A DNA stretch of 64,000 bases from Paragyromitra xinjiangensis (Eukaryota; Ascomycota; Pezizomycetes; Pezizales; Discinaceae), in assembly GCA_038503065.1 (NCBI GenBank), contig JBCAMK010000005.1, forward strand, positions 992,001-1,056,000, read 5' to 3'. The position numbers and the translations under genes were made by a program. The notes under the pieces are model-generated. The model was given only the letters and a program-made list of their open reading frames with translations. It had not been told where the DNA came from and searched no databases. Below are positions 37,106-48,939 of the stretch, piece by piece (position 1 is the stretch's first letter; each line of letters opens with the position of its first letter).

Positions 37106-38759
37106 ATGATCTCTGAACGAGCAGCCATCCCTTCAGACTACACGGTCGGCAGCGACCATGTATCAAGTGAATCTGGCCCATCTGCTATGAAGCTGGTCGC
37201 TGCGTGGGCCTTTCTGGTCTGGTACATCTTTGTGTGGATAGTGTGTTTGATCGGTTATGTACAAATGTTTGTTTCCCCTAATCGTCTTGTCTTCTAAACC
37301 CGAGAAAACATTTCTAAATGGCGACTCCAAATTTAGAAGACGGAAATACAAAAACCCACCTGTAAAGCGATCCTCATCTTCAGAGGAAATCTCTGAATTT
37401 CCCTTCGTCTCCATCATCCGCCCCATAAAAGGTGTTGATGCTTTCCTCCACACCTCACTCACATCGACCTGCCTCCTTGACTACCCAAAGCCAAAGTATG
37501 AATTGATTCTCTGCGTCGCCTCCCCCCTCGACCCTGCAATCCCCGTTATTAGGGAAGTCCTCTCCCAGCATCCAGATGTTGATGCTAGGCTCCTAATTGG
37601 CGAAGAAGATGTTGGTCCAAATCCAAAGATTCGCAACATGAGTCGAGGCTACCGCGAAGCTAAGGGTGACATCCTCTGGATTCTTGACAGCAACATTTGG
37701 GTGGTCCCTGGCACCCTCTCCCGGAGTGTCCGGATGCTTGAGGGCAAAGACCGAGGTGGGAAGGGCTATAAACTCGTTCACCATCTCCCCATTGGCGTCG
37801 ACGCAGCAGTAGAACAACAAAGTACTCCATCATCGAAACTTGACACAATCACCACCACCAACGCCGAAGAACAACCACTCATTACTACCCCCTCTTCCCC
37901 ACTCCCCTTCTGGCCTCGGCTCTGGCGCACTGGTGGCGGTCGCCTCGAAGAAAACTTCCTCTCGTCCTCTCACTGTAAATTCTACACAGCAATCAACACT
38001 GTTGCCGTTGCTCCCTGTGTTGTTGGGAAATCAAACCTCTTCCGTCGCTCCCATCTCTCACAGGTAACTCGTGATCCCGATGGCCGTCCCGAAAACGAAG
38101 GCATCCTTGCTTTCGCAGAGAATATTTGCGAGGACCACTTGCTCGCTGAGCGACTCTGGCTCACCCCCGTCGATGAAGAAAGAACCGGCGCACGGCAATG
38201 GAGCAGGCACGGGCTGGGTGAAGATCTAGTTTTCCAGCCTGTTTCTGGGATGAAGGTCACGGATTACCTAGCGCGACGCACGAGGTGGTTGAGAGTACGA
38301 AAATATATAGTCCTTTCAGCGACATTGTTGGAACCTGGGACGGAAAGCTTTGTTTGTTCGTTCCTAGGCAGCTGGGCTGTTACTACACTCTTCCCCGAGC
38401 ACTGTACTCAGTTTTTGAGTCATTTCATTTCCGAACCCTCGGCCTGGACTGCACTCGGTGTCTTTTGGCTATTTAGCATATGCCTGTGGGCTACCGTCGA
38501 TCGCACGCTATTTACATACCTGCACTCGTACCGGTCCGTTGAAGTTGACAAGAACACGCCACCTTTCATCACTAGCATAGATAAGCGGGCCTTTGGTGCG
38601 TGGTTGCTGCAGTGGATCGGAAGGGAAGGGTTCGCGCTAGGTGTGTGGGCGTGGGCAATGTGGCCTGGGGAAGTGAATTGGCGTGGGGGAAGGTATAGGG
38701 TAAGATGGAAGGACTGTAAAGTTAAGGAAATTGGAAGGGATGGAGGAAAGAGAGATTGA
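37106..38759 (+). CDS. GCS1: Ceramide glucosyltransferase (GT21)
   Basis: Two exons, 37106-37266 and 37337-38759 (70-bp intron, donor GTTTGT), encode 527 residues. An N-terminal membrane anchor (WAFLVWYIFVWIVCLIGY) precedes the GT-A catalytic domain: FVSIIRPIKGVDAFLHTSLT, YELILCVAS, GPNPKIRNMSRGYREAKGD, the DxD-region DSNIWVV, the third Asp in EDHLLAERLW and the (Q/R)xxRW motif as RRTRWLR. Two further hydrophobic segments lie near the C-terminus. The enzyme transfers glucose from UDP-glucose to ceramide at the Golgi, making fungal glucosylceramide. A Ser/Thr-rich insert around residues 225-250 separates the second and third motifs. The splice site follows from phase and the basic RRKYKNPPVKR junction. 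Confidence 0.94.
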
Positions 38760-39382
38760 AGTATGTACCGTTATACCCTGTTGGGCATTGTGGATTTGTT
38801 ATGCTGCATATGCGATGTTAGATTTGGCGACATTTTTGTTGTGGAGCGAGCGTTGTGTTGGTGAGTTTATTTACATAGATACGTATTTTTAATGTTCTTG
38901 GGATGTGATTTGGGTGTTTAGGTTGCTATGTGGGGTAGATTGATAGATTAATAGATGATAGCCGTTGAGTTTGGTCACTGTGGTGCAGTAGTAAAAGTAT
39001 CCAGTAACGATAATGCGGAATTCTCCCGCACGCGTATGTGGATACGGTGTATATTTAAACACATCTGTTAGAGAATTCCTTACACATCGGAACCTCGACT
39101 ATCCGCGACAGAACTTTCACACTCGGAAGTTCGGGCCCCGCAAGAACCGAATTTTGGAGTTCTTCGTATTCGGCCATGGCTGTGCACGGTGGATCCACAG
39201 TGCACGGGCATTCTTGTGATGATACGCGTACGATAGGAAGAGATACAACGACACAACTCTTGTCTTGATTTGGAGGTGAATAGTTCATTTATCAGGGCAG
39301 GCTTCGTATTTTACTGTGATAAATGTAATTGATAGTAGTCCATGATACGTATGCCTAATGAAATAAATGAATAGAGTATGCT

Positions 39383-39615
39383 GTCATGAGATATCACTCG
39401 ATAAGATAACGCGATCGAGAGTTGAGTATCACGAACAAACTTTATGAAAACAGCTATTTAGGTCGTAGATATCTACATTTAATTTTACCAGACCCTAAAA
39501 TAAACTGGAACGACAGCCCTACCAAGCTCGCCGAAACAAGCGGAGGAGCTCGGCAAACATGATTACCTTGTAACCAATTTTCACGTGATATAGTGACCGA
39601 GTGATAACTCATGAC
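39383..39615. mobile_element. 233-bp inverted-repeat element, GTCATGAG/CACTCG ends
   Basis: The left end GTCATGAGATATCACTCG and the reverse complement of the right end, GTCATGAGTTATCACTCG, agree at 17 of 18 positions. No frame is open across it, consistent with a MITE. A clear target duplication is not visible. Similar half-ends occur singly at five other intergenic places in the window. Confidence 0.6.
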
Positions 39616-39985
39616 TATTTAGTTAAACTAAGAGCAAGACGCCAATTTTCGAGAAATTGTAATACGTGGAGAGAAACCAATCAAATTTTGTTCTGTGATA
39701 CCCCCGTTGTCTATTATATAGGATGTTACAAATTCAGGCCGAATGTGTTCTCTTTCTCAACCCCCACAAAACGGTACAAAGACCCCCTGTAGCTGGTCGA
39801 ACGGCCACCTAGCTAATACAGTTGTAGCGATCGATATCTGGACTCACCATCCCCAGAGAACAACATGGAGGATGTGATAGCGTTGCCCTTGTCCTCTTCG
39901 CTACGGCTTTACCAACGGCACCATACCTCCTGGCCATCACCCGTTCCCTCTCATCTTGCCTTGTTCCACATCAGCCAGTAGTACA

Positions 39986-40225
39986 TCAGCCAGAAGTGCG
40001 TCCTATGGGGTGGAACCTTACTTTTTTTACATGCTCCACGAATTTCTTTTGGTTAGCTTTTCTTATCTCCTCGAGGGACATGGCCCTGAACGCCCGGATG
40101 TCGTCGAGTTCCTTTTTGATCTTGGATCCGAGACGCTTTAGTGGGTTCTTGGTTGTCAACGTCCTAGGCTTAGATGGCGAAGGCTCGTCTTTCGCGAGAA
40201 GACTTGCTACTGAACCCACCTCCAT
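39986..40225 (-). CDS. Small basic hypothetical ORF (possible exon)
   Basis: A 79-codon frame on the minus strand, rich in Lys/Arg/Glu (LKRLGSKIKKELDDIRAFRA), with helical character. Further downstream on the same strand another frame reads as a basic helix (RERVMARRYGAVGKAVAKR), which suggests a small spliced gene, but no canonical intron joins the two in phase. No family is recognised. Confidence 0.3.
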   Translation of the reverse strand: MEVGSVASLLAKDEPSPSKPRTLTTKNPLKRLGSKIKKELDDIRAFRAMSLEEIRKANQKKFVEHVKKVRFHPIGRTSG

Positions 40226-40590
40226 TCCACCCTTCAGAGAGGTCTGGATGGGGTTTTTGGGGGGCTGGTGTGGGCTGTTACTGTGACTTTAAAGCTCGGG
40301 TGGTAAATGCGAGGCTTTTTTCCCAGCGATCACCAAATGATGGCTGTAATAGGAAGCTATATATCTACGAGTACACCCGGGACACAGATGAGGTTACACA
40401 GTACTTATTCCAGTTCAATAGCCAGAAAAGGGTGTGTTAGAGATACTGCCCAATGTCTCCGAGGCATTTCAGATTGCCCTATGATCATCGTCCTATCCGC
40501 ATGGGATCGACACGACGAGTCGTACAAGCCCCGAGTGATAGCCCGTGACTACCTGTCTCCTACATTTGCATATGTGCTCTGAGCAGGCAG

Positions 40591-40696
40591 AAAGAACCTG
40601 AACATGCCTTTTACCAGCACAACTTTTTGATTCGCCCTCATCTGGTCACATTAGCAGATTAACTGGACGACCCGCACTTGCATGTTCAAGTTCTTT
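40591..40696. mobile_element. Short inverted-repeat element, AAAGAAC family, copy 2
   Basis: Left end AAAGAACCTGAACATGCC and right end GCATGTTCAAGTTCTTT are inverted repeats (16 of 17 matching). The interior GGTCACATTAGCAGATTAAC matches the copy at 5622-5694. CTGAGCAG occurs close outside both ends (40579-40586 and about 40704-40711), possibly an 8-bp target duplication displaced by a few bases. Confidence 0.6.
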
Positions 40697-41110
40697 ATCC
40701 CATCCTGAGCAGATCTATCTTCGATACGGAACACCTATGACTCTGCTTTCGGAATATGAGGCAGAACCGTGTTGGTCTCCGCTATCACAAACATGGCCAT
40801 GTGGAGGATTCCGTAATTCTCATGATAGCGATTAGCCACATGGAATTATATAACAGCACCCCATCACGCTTTGGGAGCTTCACACTCTGGAACACTATCT
40901 CATGGGGTGAGACTCCCGAGACCATTCTTTGAGTATGAGGACATGTCGATCTCCATCCGGGTAGAGAGAGTCTTGGCTCGGCTGTGTCGCTCCACAACGC
41001 CATTCTCGAACTCTCAAGGGAAAGAAAAAGAGATCACTCTCCTATGGTGCTCAGTGTTTGTTTGAGCTGCCAACCCTCCAACCACAAGCTCCCTCTAGAA
41101 CCCTAAACCA

Positions 41111-43182
41111 ATGCCACGAATATCCCACTCCTTAAACCTGCTTAGGGCTCGTCCTCCATCGGTTTGTCTATTCTGTCGGTCTCTTCCATCCCGGCCTTTC
41201 TTCAGTTCCCTAACTGCCTCACGAAACCTCTCAATTTCATCTACCAGCATCAAGGCAGCCCTCCCCACAGCAGCGAAGGATGAAAAGGCAATCATCACGG
41301 ATGGGTTAGCGCGATTGGCTCGTGTAGGGTTCGCGAACGAAGCGAGGGTGATGTTGGCGATGCGGGGTTTAGAGGGGCAGGATGCTGGGGTTAGGGTTGC
41401 TGGTTAGTTTTTCTGGTTCGTCCGATTTTATAGCAGTGGTCGTTTAATCAGTATTAAAACAGAAGGGAACATTGTGACTGATATGTTTGGTTACATGTAG
41501 TACTCGGAAGATCTGGGTCAGAGGGAAGACTTGTCGCGGCGTTGCTGGCAGATCCACTATCAACAGAACCTCAGAATGAGAAACGGTGGATGAATGATTT
41601 ACTCCTATGGTCTAGTTCTTTACCGGAAGGGAAGAGGGGAGCACTATTAATTCGGTATGCTTCCAATTATTGGAGTTCATTATTCTAACCGTAATTTGAA
41701 GGATAAATTGCTTCCTCGTGCTTCCCCAGTTCACTAACAGTTAATTCTAGCTACGGACCATTCTCCCCGATCACGACCCCTCCTGGCTCTCCGATATCTT
41801 TCTTATCTATTCCCTCTCCTCTATTAAAGTCCTCAGCTCTAGAAATACTCCTTGCACCCCTTCCTTCCTCCCAGGAAGACCTTGCAATAGTCACTCTCCA
41901 TGCCACAGAGATCCCTGGCGCACGCATAATAGAATACCCCGTCCATAAAACCCTCTTTTGGGCCGGCGAGGGCCCTGTCGGTCTGTCAACACTCCTGAGC
42001 CAGTCCTGCACGAGTACCGGCCCGGCGCTCAAAGCGCTCTCTCTACCCGATCTCAGTACCGCTGCAACGCCGGAGGAGACTGACGTCAAAATCATTGATC
42101 TCACGATCGCCGAAGATGCCATCACCCAACTTCAGTCGTCAATTGAGAACGCAACTACTTTCGAGCATGAGTGGATCCAAGGTGGTTTGGAGACAATCAA
42201 AAGGTGGATTGTGTCCGGGACCTCGAAAAATGCAGCATCAGGGGTCAAACCGGCTGTGAAAACTCTCGTATCGTCGATTATATCCGAAGCGGAATCATTG
42301 ATCCGTCAGGAAGAAGTGGGTATCGTGGCAGCGAAAAAAGTGCTTGAAGATAGAGTCACTTCTACGTCATCACCCACACCGGACGACGTGGTGACGCTCT
42401 CGCGGGCGCTCAAGGAATGGTCCCAGACCGCACACTCCGAACTCCAAGAAGGGCTCTGCACGGCGTTCAAAAGTAAACCATGGAAAGGTCTTGCTTGGTG
42501 GAAACTTCTTTGGGCTGTTGATGACGTGACGAATAATTCGCAGGATGTGCTCGCTGCGGGGTTCCTCCCCGAGTCGAAGAAGAAATTACTCTTCCTCACA
42601 GGTCGATTCTCTGGTGCTGGGTTTCATGGATACGGGAAAGGGGATATTCCTTCCCCCACACCGATCTCAGTTGAAGAAGAGTTGGAAGAAATTCGTAAAT
42701 CGAAGCAGTTATCGAGCTCGGTTTCAAAGGATAGATGTCTCGGAGGAGCGGACTACTACCCACCGCAGATATTCAGCACGACGAACTACATCCTAGCTGA
42801 CGTAATCCCACGACTCCAAGCCTCAGCGAATAAGTTGCTTATGCGTGCTTTTTCGGTCTCTAGTACAGGTGTTGCGATCTCAAGCATTCTTTACTTATCG
42901 GAATTTTCAATCTACTCCTCTTCTAGTATAGCGGCGCTAGGTGTGATGTATGGTGTACGATATTTACAGAAGGAATGGGATAAGGAGAAAAATTGGTTCC
43001 AAGGTACGGTGGCCGAAAAAGGGAGGATCGCGATTGTCGAAACTGAGAGGTGGGGGTGGGAGAGGCTGAAGGTGGGGAGGGAATTTGGTGAGCGTGTGGA
43101 AGTTGGGGGCGAAGGATTGAGGAAGATGGAGGAAGGGAAGAAGATTGTGGGTGATGTTAAGAGGGCACTGGAGAAATTATGA
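41111..43182 (+). CDS. Mmc1-like mitochondrial membrane protein
   Basis: Three exons (41111-41402, 41501-41654, 41751-43182) with introns of 98 and 96 bp encode 625 residues. The start MPRISHSLNLLRARPPSVCL with many Arg/Ser and no acids is a mitochondrial presequence. The middle has alternating helices (ALKEWSQTAHSELQEGL, PWKGLAWWKLLWAVDDVTNN) and PPQIFSTTNYILADVIPRLQ precedes a hydrophobic hairpin at about residues 515-560 (SVSSTGVAISSILYLSEF and SSIAALGVMYGVRYLQ), then a charged C-terminal helix. This layout resembles the fungal-specific Mmc1 family, described as dynamin-like mitochondrial proteins; the name is by resemblance and should be held loosely. TACATGTA lies at the first intron's acceptor (41492-41499). 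Confidence 0.8.
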
Positions 43183-46100
43183 CCAGGCTGTATTTTCTTG
43201 TTGGTTGGGTACGCTTTGTTAGGGATATTCTTTTTCCTATCAACCCGGATATTTCAACTTCGATTGGAGTATCTAGAAGCACCCCCCAAACTATGACGTG
43301 ATGATAGTTGAAAATATAAATTAAGTAGGGCCACACAAGATCCACGAAGCAAGAAAGCTCCTTTGCAGCCCGTGGAGTGGGGTAATTTTTATCGGGCATT
43401 CACCACCATGGAACTTTACGAATCCTATGATTTTAATAAAAGATAGAGGGCAGTGGAATAATGTGTTTGCTTTTCTGTGGGGTTTAAGTCATAGTTTTTT
43501 TTTATTAAAAAAACGATTTGCACGATATTTGCAGACTAGAACAGCACGGTTGTGATTGAGCCCCGCAAAACCCCGCGATTTTCTAATGCGGTATTCAATA
43601 TTCGCCGGTCTGACTGATGCCCTCTTCTTGCCAGGCCGATTTCAATCCGCACCAACGGACATGCATGGGCGGGGGGGTCTCGAGCGTAAGGTACAGATTT
43701 TAAGCCTGACGTGCAGCTGGGCAGCCAAGACCCAGATAAATTTCGAAGGTGGCTGGACAGCTCACACGGAGGATCTGCTCAGGGGGCCTCTCACTGGAAG
43801 AGGTTCTACCGGTATGGGGAGTTTAAGATCTCTGCTTTCAGTCTCAGCGCCTCGACATGCCTTCATGCAGTCTGGACAACACAGGAAATGGATGCGGGTG
43901 CCCGGGTTAGCTCGCCGAGTTTGCCCGTACATACCTCGCATGAATGTAGAGTACATAGGTACTCGTGCTGGCCACTTGCAGTCTCAGCCCCACCGGAGTA
44001 AATCTTGATCACTCTTTGGGAGAAATCGGTCTTCCGCGCATGGAGCTGTTCAGATTTGCGGAACGGAAGGACAACCTGGTACTCTACAGGAATTAATGTA
44101 CCAATAAGGTACCCGATCTTCTCTTTCCCATCTAGAGTAGAGACATTTTCCCCAGGTCTCCTTGTGCTTCTCCTCGTGCATGCTGTGCTTGACCACGATG
44201 ATTCGGTGGCTTGCATTTCGCGCGGCAAGCTACTAGCGAGGGTCCACGAAATTAACTGGTTTATTTTTTTTCTCCCTTTATTTTTTATGCCACCGATTCG
44301 GAAACCCGTGTCGCGATAGTCCCAATCAATTGGGCTACGCGGACCCGATTCGCGATTTCGACGTGTGATTGCGATTGGGACTTTCAATTGAGCCCCGTTG
44401 TTGAGATCTCGACGGCATATGGGCCGAAACTCTGGGGCCCAGTAGGGATAAAAGGGAGGTTAAAGTTTTTCTTTACCCGCGATAGGTGCAAACGCAGTGC
44501 GAGGCGAGGCGCGCTCTTCTTCAGCTGAAAAAGTCAAAACACACCATTTCCCTTGCACCACGTGGGTCGATGCCGATCAAACCGCGTATCTAGTGGCGAA
44601 AGGCAATGAGCATTCAGCATCGCGCGCGAGCAGCGCGTCGTCACGGGGCGGTGAGCTGCTACTAGGTAGAGTCCGATTCACAGCCTTAGTTTAGGGCACC
44701 TTAAAGGAAGCCAACCAGCCGTCTGTGAGCTCAGCTATGATATGTTATCATCGCATGTCAACGTATGATTTTCTTTCCGACAGTAGCATCTTCTGAACGG
44801 TGTGATTTAGGATCAGCTCGTCGGTTACAATTTTTTCCTTTCTTTCTCCATGTCAATCGCACTGTATGTAACGTGCCAGGCTACATGTACCTACCCCGCC
44901 GATAACGGGTCCCAGGAAGGCGTGGATTGGGAGGACCCCTACGGGTATATATATGTGTAATCCCGTTATCGATAGGTAATGGCAGGTCAGCACTGAGTCG
45001 ATATCATCGGTAATCGATATAGGGCGTGGTTTAACATTAATGAGGCTACGAAAGCCCATTGAAGAAGAAGAAACAAAAGCAACTTTAGGGAAGAAGATCT
45101 GTCACCGTGGAGTTATTAAAGCCTGAGCTGTCATTTCCCTCTCTATCATATGTGAACTGGATAACATGCGCACTTGCATGCTTTGGGAAGCGAAAAGAAA
45201 AAAAAAACCTGAAGGTGCGAATCGATGGAACACATTGGATCGCATGAAACAGATTCAATGCCCTTAGCATGGACCGGGGAGCGAAAGAGGGAAAACGAGA
45301 CAAACAGAAACGTATGTTGAACTCAGTTTCTTCATCACGATCCACCCCCACCTTGATTCTACGACCCGAGAGAAACACGGAGCAAGATATGTAGAAACGT
45401 ATCTGGTACGCTCTGTTGCCGGGCCGCCGGTGTTTATCCCGCGGCCATGGTTTCTCGCTTTTGGTCGTGATACGTTGCGGGAGCCCACTCGCTTGCCGCA
45501 TCGAAGGCACGCTCTTCTGCTGGCTTGGTGATTTAAAATGCAATTGAAGCCGGATTTCGGCACCAGAGGGTTTGGCAGATTATCATGATTCTTGGTACTA
45601 ATTTGTGGCTAGTTGTTAGTGATAAAAGAAATTCGAAAACCTGTCTTGGTTGTAGTGACACGAATTACACTGCCGATACCTTGGGAGGTACCATTTATCG
45701 GTACTTGGGGTCCCTTATCATGTTCTTACCTTTGTGTATTTTTTTTTTCTTTTCAAATTTCTTGTTTGCCCACGGTTGAAATTTTCGTGAGCTCCACCCC
45801 ACAGCCTTATCTCAGTGTCCAGGGTTTCGGCGCTCGGGCGTATCTTACTAGGCGAGCTCGGAATTTCTCCAACAGGGTAGGAAAAAAAAAACAGTTTTCT
45901 ATAAGAGAATTGGACGAACACGGACCCAAGGCTGAGACAAATCGTTCCGGACACCGCACTGTCACAAAATAAGTGAATAAAACAGATTGGCTCTTCATCT
46001 CCGAGACGTAAACTTCAAAGGGATACTGCACTTGTGCTGAAAATCAGGCGGTGTGGGCATGTTGTGATTGGATGGGAGTTTTGATCCAGACAGGGGATAT

Positions 46101-47706
46101 GACACGAGGCTGGATCGCAGCTAAGTCGCTCTGTCATGTCTGGAGAAGCGCACGGGAGAGCAAATTATGGCACGCATCATGTACGAGCGTCCTCATGGGG
46201 GGGGAGGTCGAGAGCATCTCGCCAAACGTGATAAAGACAAGCCATGTCACTTGTAATCTCGTGATGTTTCTAAACTGTATTACATACTGGTGAGTTCGTG
46301 AAAACATACAAAAGAACAGTCCAGATTTTGGATTTGCTATTGGTGCATGCACCCATATGCGCTGTATTGTGGGCCTAGGCTGGCTTGCGAGTATGTTTGA
46401 GCAGTATGATTTCAGTGAGCAATAGCTTCCCCCCCATTATTACGAGCACGGGTAGCGAGTTATAGGTTATCTTGGCTCGACAGCAGAGCCCTGTAGCTTG
46501 TTGGTTGGGGTTCTGGGATCCGGTTGCCCTTGAAGGTTATAGTAGGTGAGTCTATAGAGATGTCGAAATGGAAATGGTCAAGCTTGCGAACTTGACCCCT
46601 GTTTCGTCTAGCTGGAGGACGTTATTTTCTGACTCAAAGAGATCTGTGTTATAGCCGTAGTTGGAATCCTGAGCAGTCATAACCGCGATGAGGATGGAGA
46701 CTCATGTTTTTTCAGACATCAGTGGAATCTAGAAGCGCCATCTCTCTTCTGGGTGTTCGCCCCTTGTGATTTGCTACTCGTTCCGCCTCGAACCAAGTCT
46801 AGTGATCTATTTGGCTTAGCCTCGGTCGTACAAATTCAATATTCGGTAGCTCTTAAAGAACAGGAGTACGCAAAATGCGCAGCAACCTATGCTACAGTAG
46901 ATGAGGAAGAGAACGAGCCTAGTATATACATATAACCGTAGCATCATGTATCTACACGAAATTCAAATGCAGACGAACCTCACCAACATCCTGACGAGAG
47001 ACTCCAGGTCAAAGCCCGTTTCAACAAAAAAGACAGTATTTCTCCAATCTTTCTTCGCCATTTAACATATGAAAGCAACAAATAGAAGTGTTAAACGAAT
47101 GCTAAGTAGCTAAACACCAGAAGTAGAATGCCCCCTTCCCAAAATGGTATGCAAAGAGGAAAACAATAAAAGCCTATAAACACCCTTAAACCCCATTGAA
47201 CCCCCCGACCCTCCCTCCCCCTTTCCGAAAAAAACCATCGAGTGACAAAGTAAATAGCCAACGAAGGAAATAGATACAGCGAAAGAAAAACAACTATAAG
47301 AATGGTACAAATGAGAATAGAGATAGATGCTCAAACGTGAAGTGAGCATTTATGATCCTATCAACCAGGTAGTGAGTACGTAGAGATGAAAAAAGGCATT
47401 CGCCTCTGATAAAGACCAGGCTCCCCGGCCCTCAAATTTAAACGAATGCAAAAAGAGAAATGTACCTCCTAGCCTCCCCATACACCAAAATGGAAATCAA
47501 CGATAGTCCGAGTATTAAAAACCCCAAGTAGAACAAAACTTTTTCACACCAACCCAAACGCAGATAACCAACCCAAACGAACGTCGAAAAAAAAAGAAAA
47601 ACGAAAGAAAGACCACCCGTGTCTTGAACCCAATCTATGTATAATGTAATTTTTTCCGTCATCAATCGTCACCCGCCGATCCCAATTGTTCTTAAGAACT
47701 ATCGGT
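43183..47706. other. Gene-poor 4.5-kb stretch
   Basis: No gene is supported despite frames up to 174 codons. Visible structure: the palindrome CCCAATCAATTGGG and an AGTCCCAATC/GATTGGGACT inverted pair around 44317-44380, a CGATAACGGG inverted pair around 44900-44970, and TACATGTA at 44882-44889. The right end contains the 3' region of the minus-strand gene at 47.7 kb. Confidence 0.5.
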
Positions 47707-48939
47707 TCACACATCCGGATTCGCCACAAACAGCCGCACGTTGCTCATGGTCATAGTTCTCACGACCTCCTCCTCGTTCAAGCTGCCTCTGCGCTTCAAG
47801 GTGTTGTCTCTTCTCGGCATTCCAGCGTTCTGGTAACCGTTATCGTAGTGATTTCGATGCTCAATTCGGTTAGGAGGACTTGCAGAGCCAGATCGTTTCG
47901 TCTTCGTCTTTCCGTCTTGCGCGAATTCTGCGATAGATGACGTCGGTGAATAATTTGGTGTGCTTCCACTAGAATCCCTATGCTGCAGTCCACCGCCACT
48001 TCCAGTCCCATACATAGAAGACGTCCTGTTCGTGTCCGAGCGAATTGAGGACGCACGATTTGTTTTCCGGTGGTTTGAATTCAGGGAAGATTTGCCGGAC
48101 CCTGATCGCCTGTTTATTCCTGGCCCAGTAATAAATGTTTCGTCTTCGTCCTCGTCGCCGAGGACCTCGGTAGCTGATAATCGGTCAGGCACGCCACTTG
48201 GTAGACTTCCGCCGACGATCCCAGGGCCCGTGGTCCCGGCCCAGGCCTTCTTAACCGTAGATGTAACATGGTTTGTGCTCCGTCCTAGCTTACCACTACG
48301 ACCGCCGTTCAACGAAGAAGCTGCAGATCCACTGCCTGAGCCCAATCCGTGTCCGTGATATCCTGCACCGAGAAAAGCTGATGTTGACGATCCAACCACT
48401 TCTATTGCTGCACGAAGCTTTGCGGCTCTCTGAGCAGCCAAGAGACGGGGGTCTTCGTACTGGGACTTGTCGCACCAAACCGTAGCCTTCTGTCGCCGTA
48501 GGTAAGTTACGTAGGGATTTGACGAGGTTGTCACAATTGAGCTCGCCGTGTGGGTGCTTCCTGATCGGCGGAGGGTGATTGGGGCCGTGGGATCCATTTT
48601 CCCTCCGGTGCGTCCGGTGCTCGTATTCGATGAAGAACCAGAGCCCGAGCGACGGTTAAGGTAAGCTACTGGCGGGTAGTTGTTAGGGTTGTTGTTGGAA
48701 TTGTTCTTTAGATTATAGTTCGCGGGGTAGCTCTCAGCGGGCAAGGCACCAGAGGAAGATGTTCGTCGCCTTGTGTGAGAATATGAGCCCTGCGAAGAGC
48801 CAGATTGTGGGCCGTATGGATTTGTCGCTGGTGCGAGGTTAGGATTGATGCTGAGATTCTTGCCTGGTCCGAGTTGGTTGCCTGGGCCAAATGGTTTTCG
48901 CTGGGGAAATTGATAGTTAGGAGCGCGGTAGTCAACCAT
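47707..48939 (-). CDS. Conserved fungal low-complexity protein
   Basis: A single frame of 410 residues on the minus strand. Most of it is Ser/Gly/Asn-rich and probably disordered, with repeated RRSGS-type motifs (RRSGSG, LRRSGST, KRSGSA) that look like basophilic kinase sites. One ordered core stands out: NPYVTYLRRQKATVWCDKSQ followed by YEDPRLLAAQRAAKLRAAIE, which reads as a conserved helix block of a filamentous-fungal family of unknown function. The C-terminus has LKRRGSLNEEEVVRTMTMSN. There is no membrane segment. The first ATG is at 48939, just after a GTG. A long, CT-rich upstream region suggests a long leader. Confidence 0.8.
   Translation of the reverse strand: MVDYRAPNYQFPQRKPFGPGNQLGPGKNLSINPNLAPATNPYGPQSGSSQGSYSHTRRRTSSSGALPAESYPANYNLKNNSNNNPNNYPPVAYLNRRSGSGSSSNTSTGRTGGKMDPTAPITLRRSGSTHTASSIVTTSSNPYVTYLRRQKATVWCDKSQYEDPRLLAAQRAAKLRAAIEVVGSSTSAFLGAGYHGHGLGSGSGSAASSLNGGRSGKLGRSTNHVTSTVKKAWAGTTGPGIVGGSLPSGVPDRLSATEVLGDEDEDETFITGPGINRRSGSGKSSLNSNHRKTNRASSIRSDTNRTSSMYGTGSGGGLQHRDSSGSTPNYSPTSSIAEFAQDGKTKTKRSGSASPPNRIEHRNHYDNGYQNAGMPRRDNTLKRRGSLNEEEVVRTMTMSNVRLFVANPDV

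Larger units (their letters stand above)
38760..41110. other. Intergenic with two inverted-repeat elements
   Basis: Between GCS and the Mmc1-like gene. It contains the 233-bp element at 39383-39615, the AAAGAAC-family copy at 40591-40696, a solo CGAGTGATA at 40532-40540, and one doubtful small ORF on the minus strand. Confidence 0.55.

Noticed and set aside
44317..45000. Inverted pairs AGTCCCAATC and CGATAACGGG
   Set aside because: Ten-base pairs with no shared ends, target duplication or second copy; too weak to call elements.
45085..45563. 152-codon frame on the minus strand
   Set aside because: Composition is that of non-coding DNA read by chance, with no recognisable motif.
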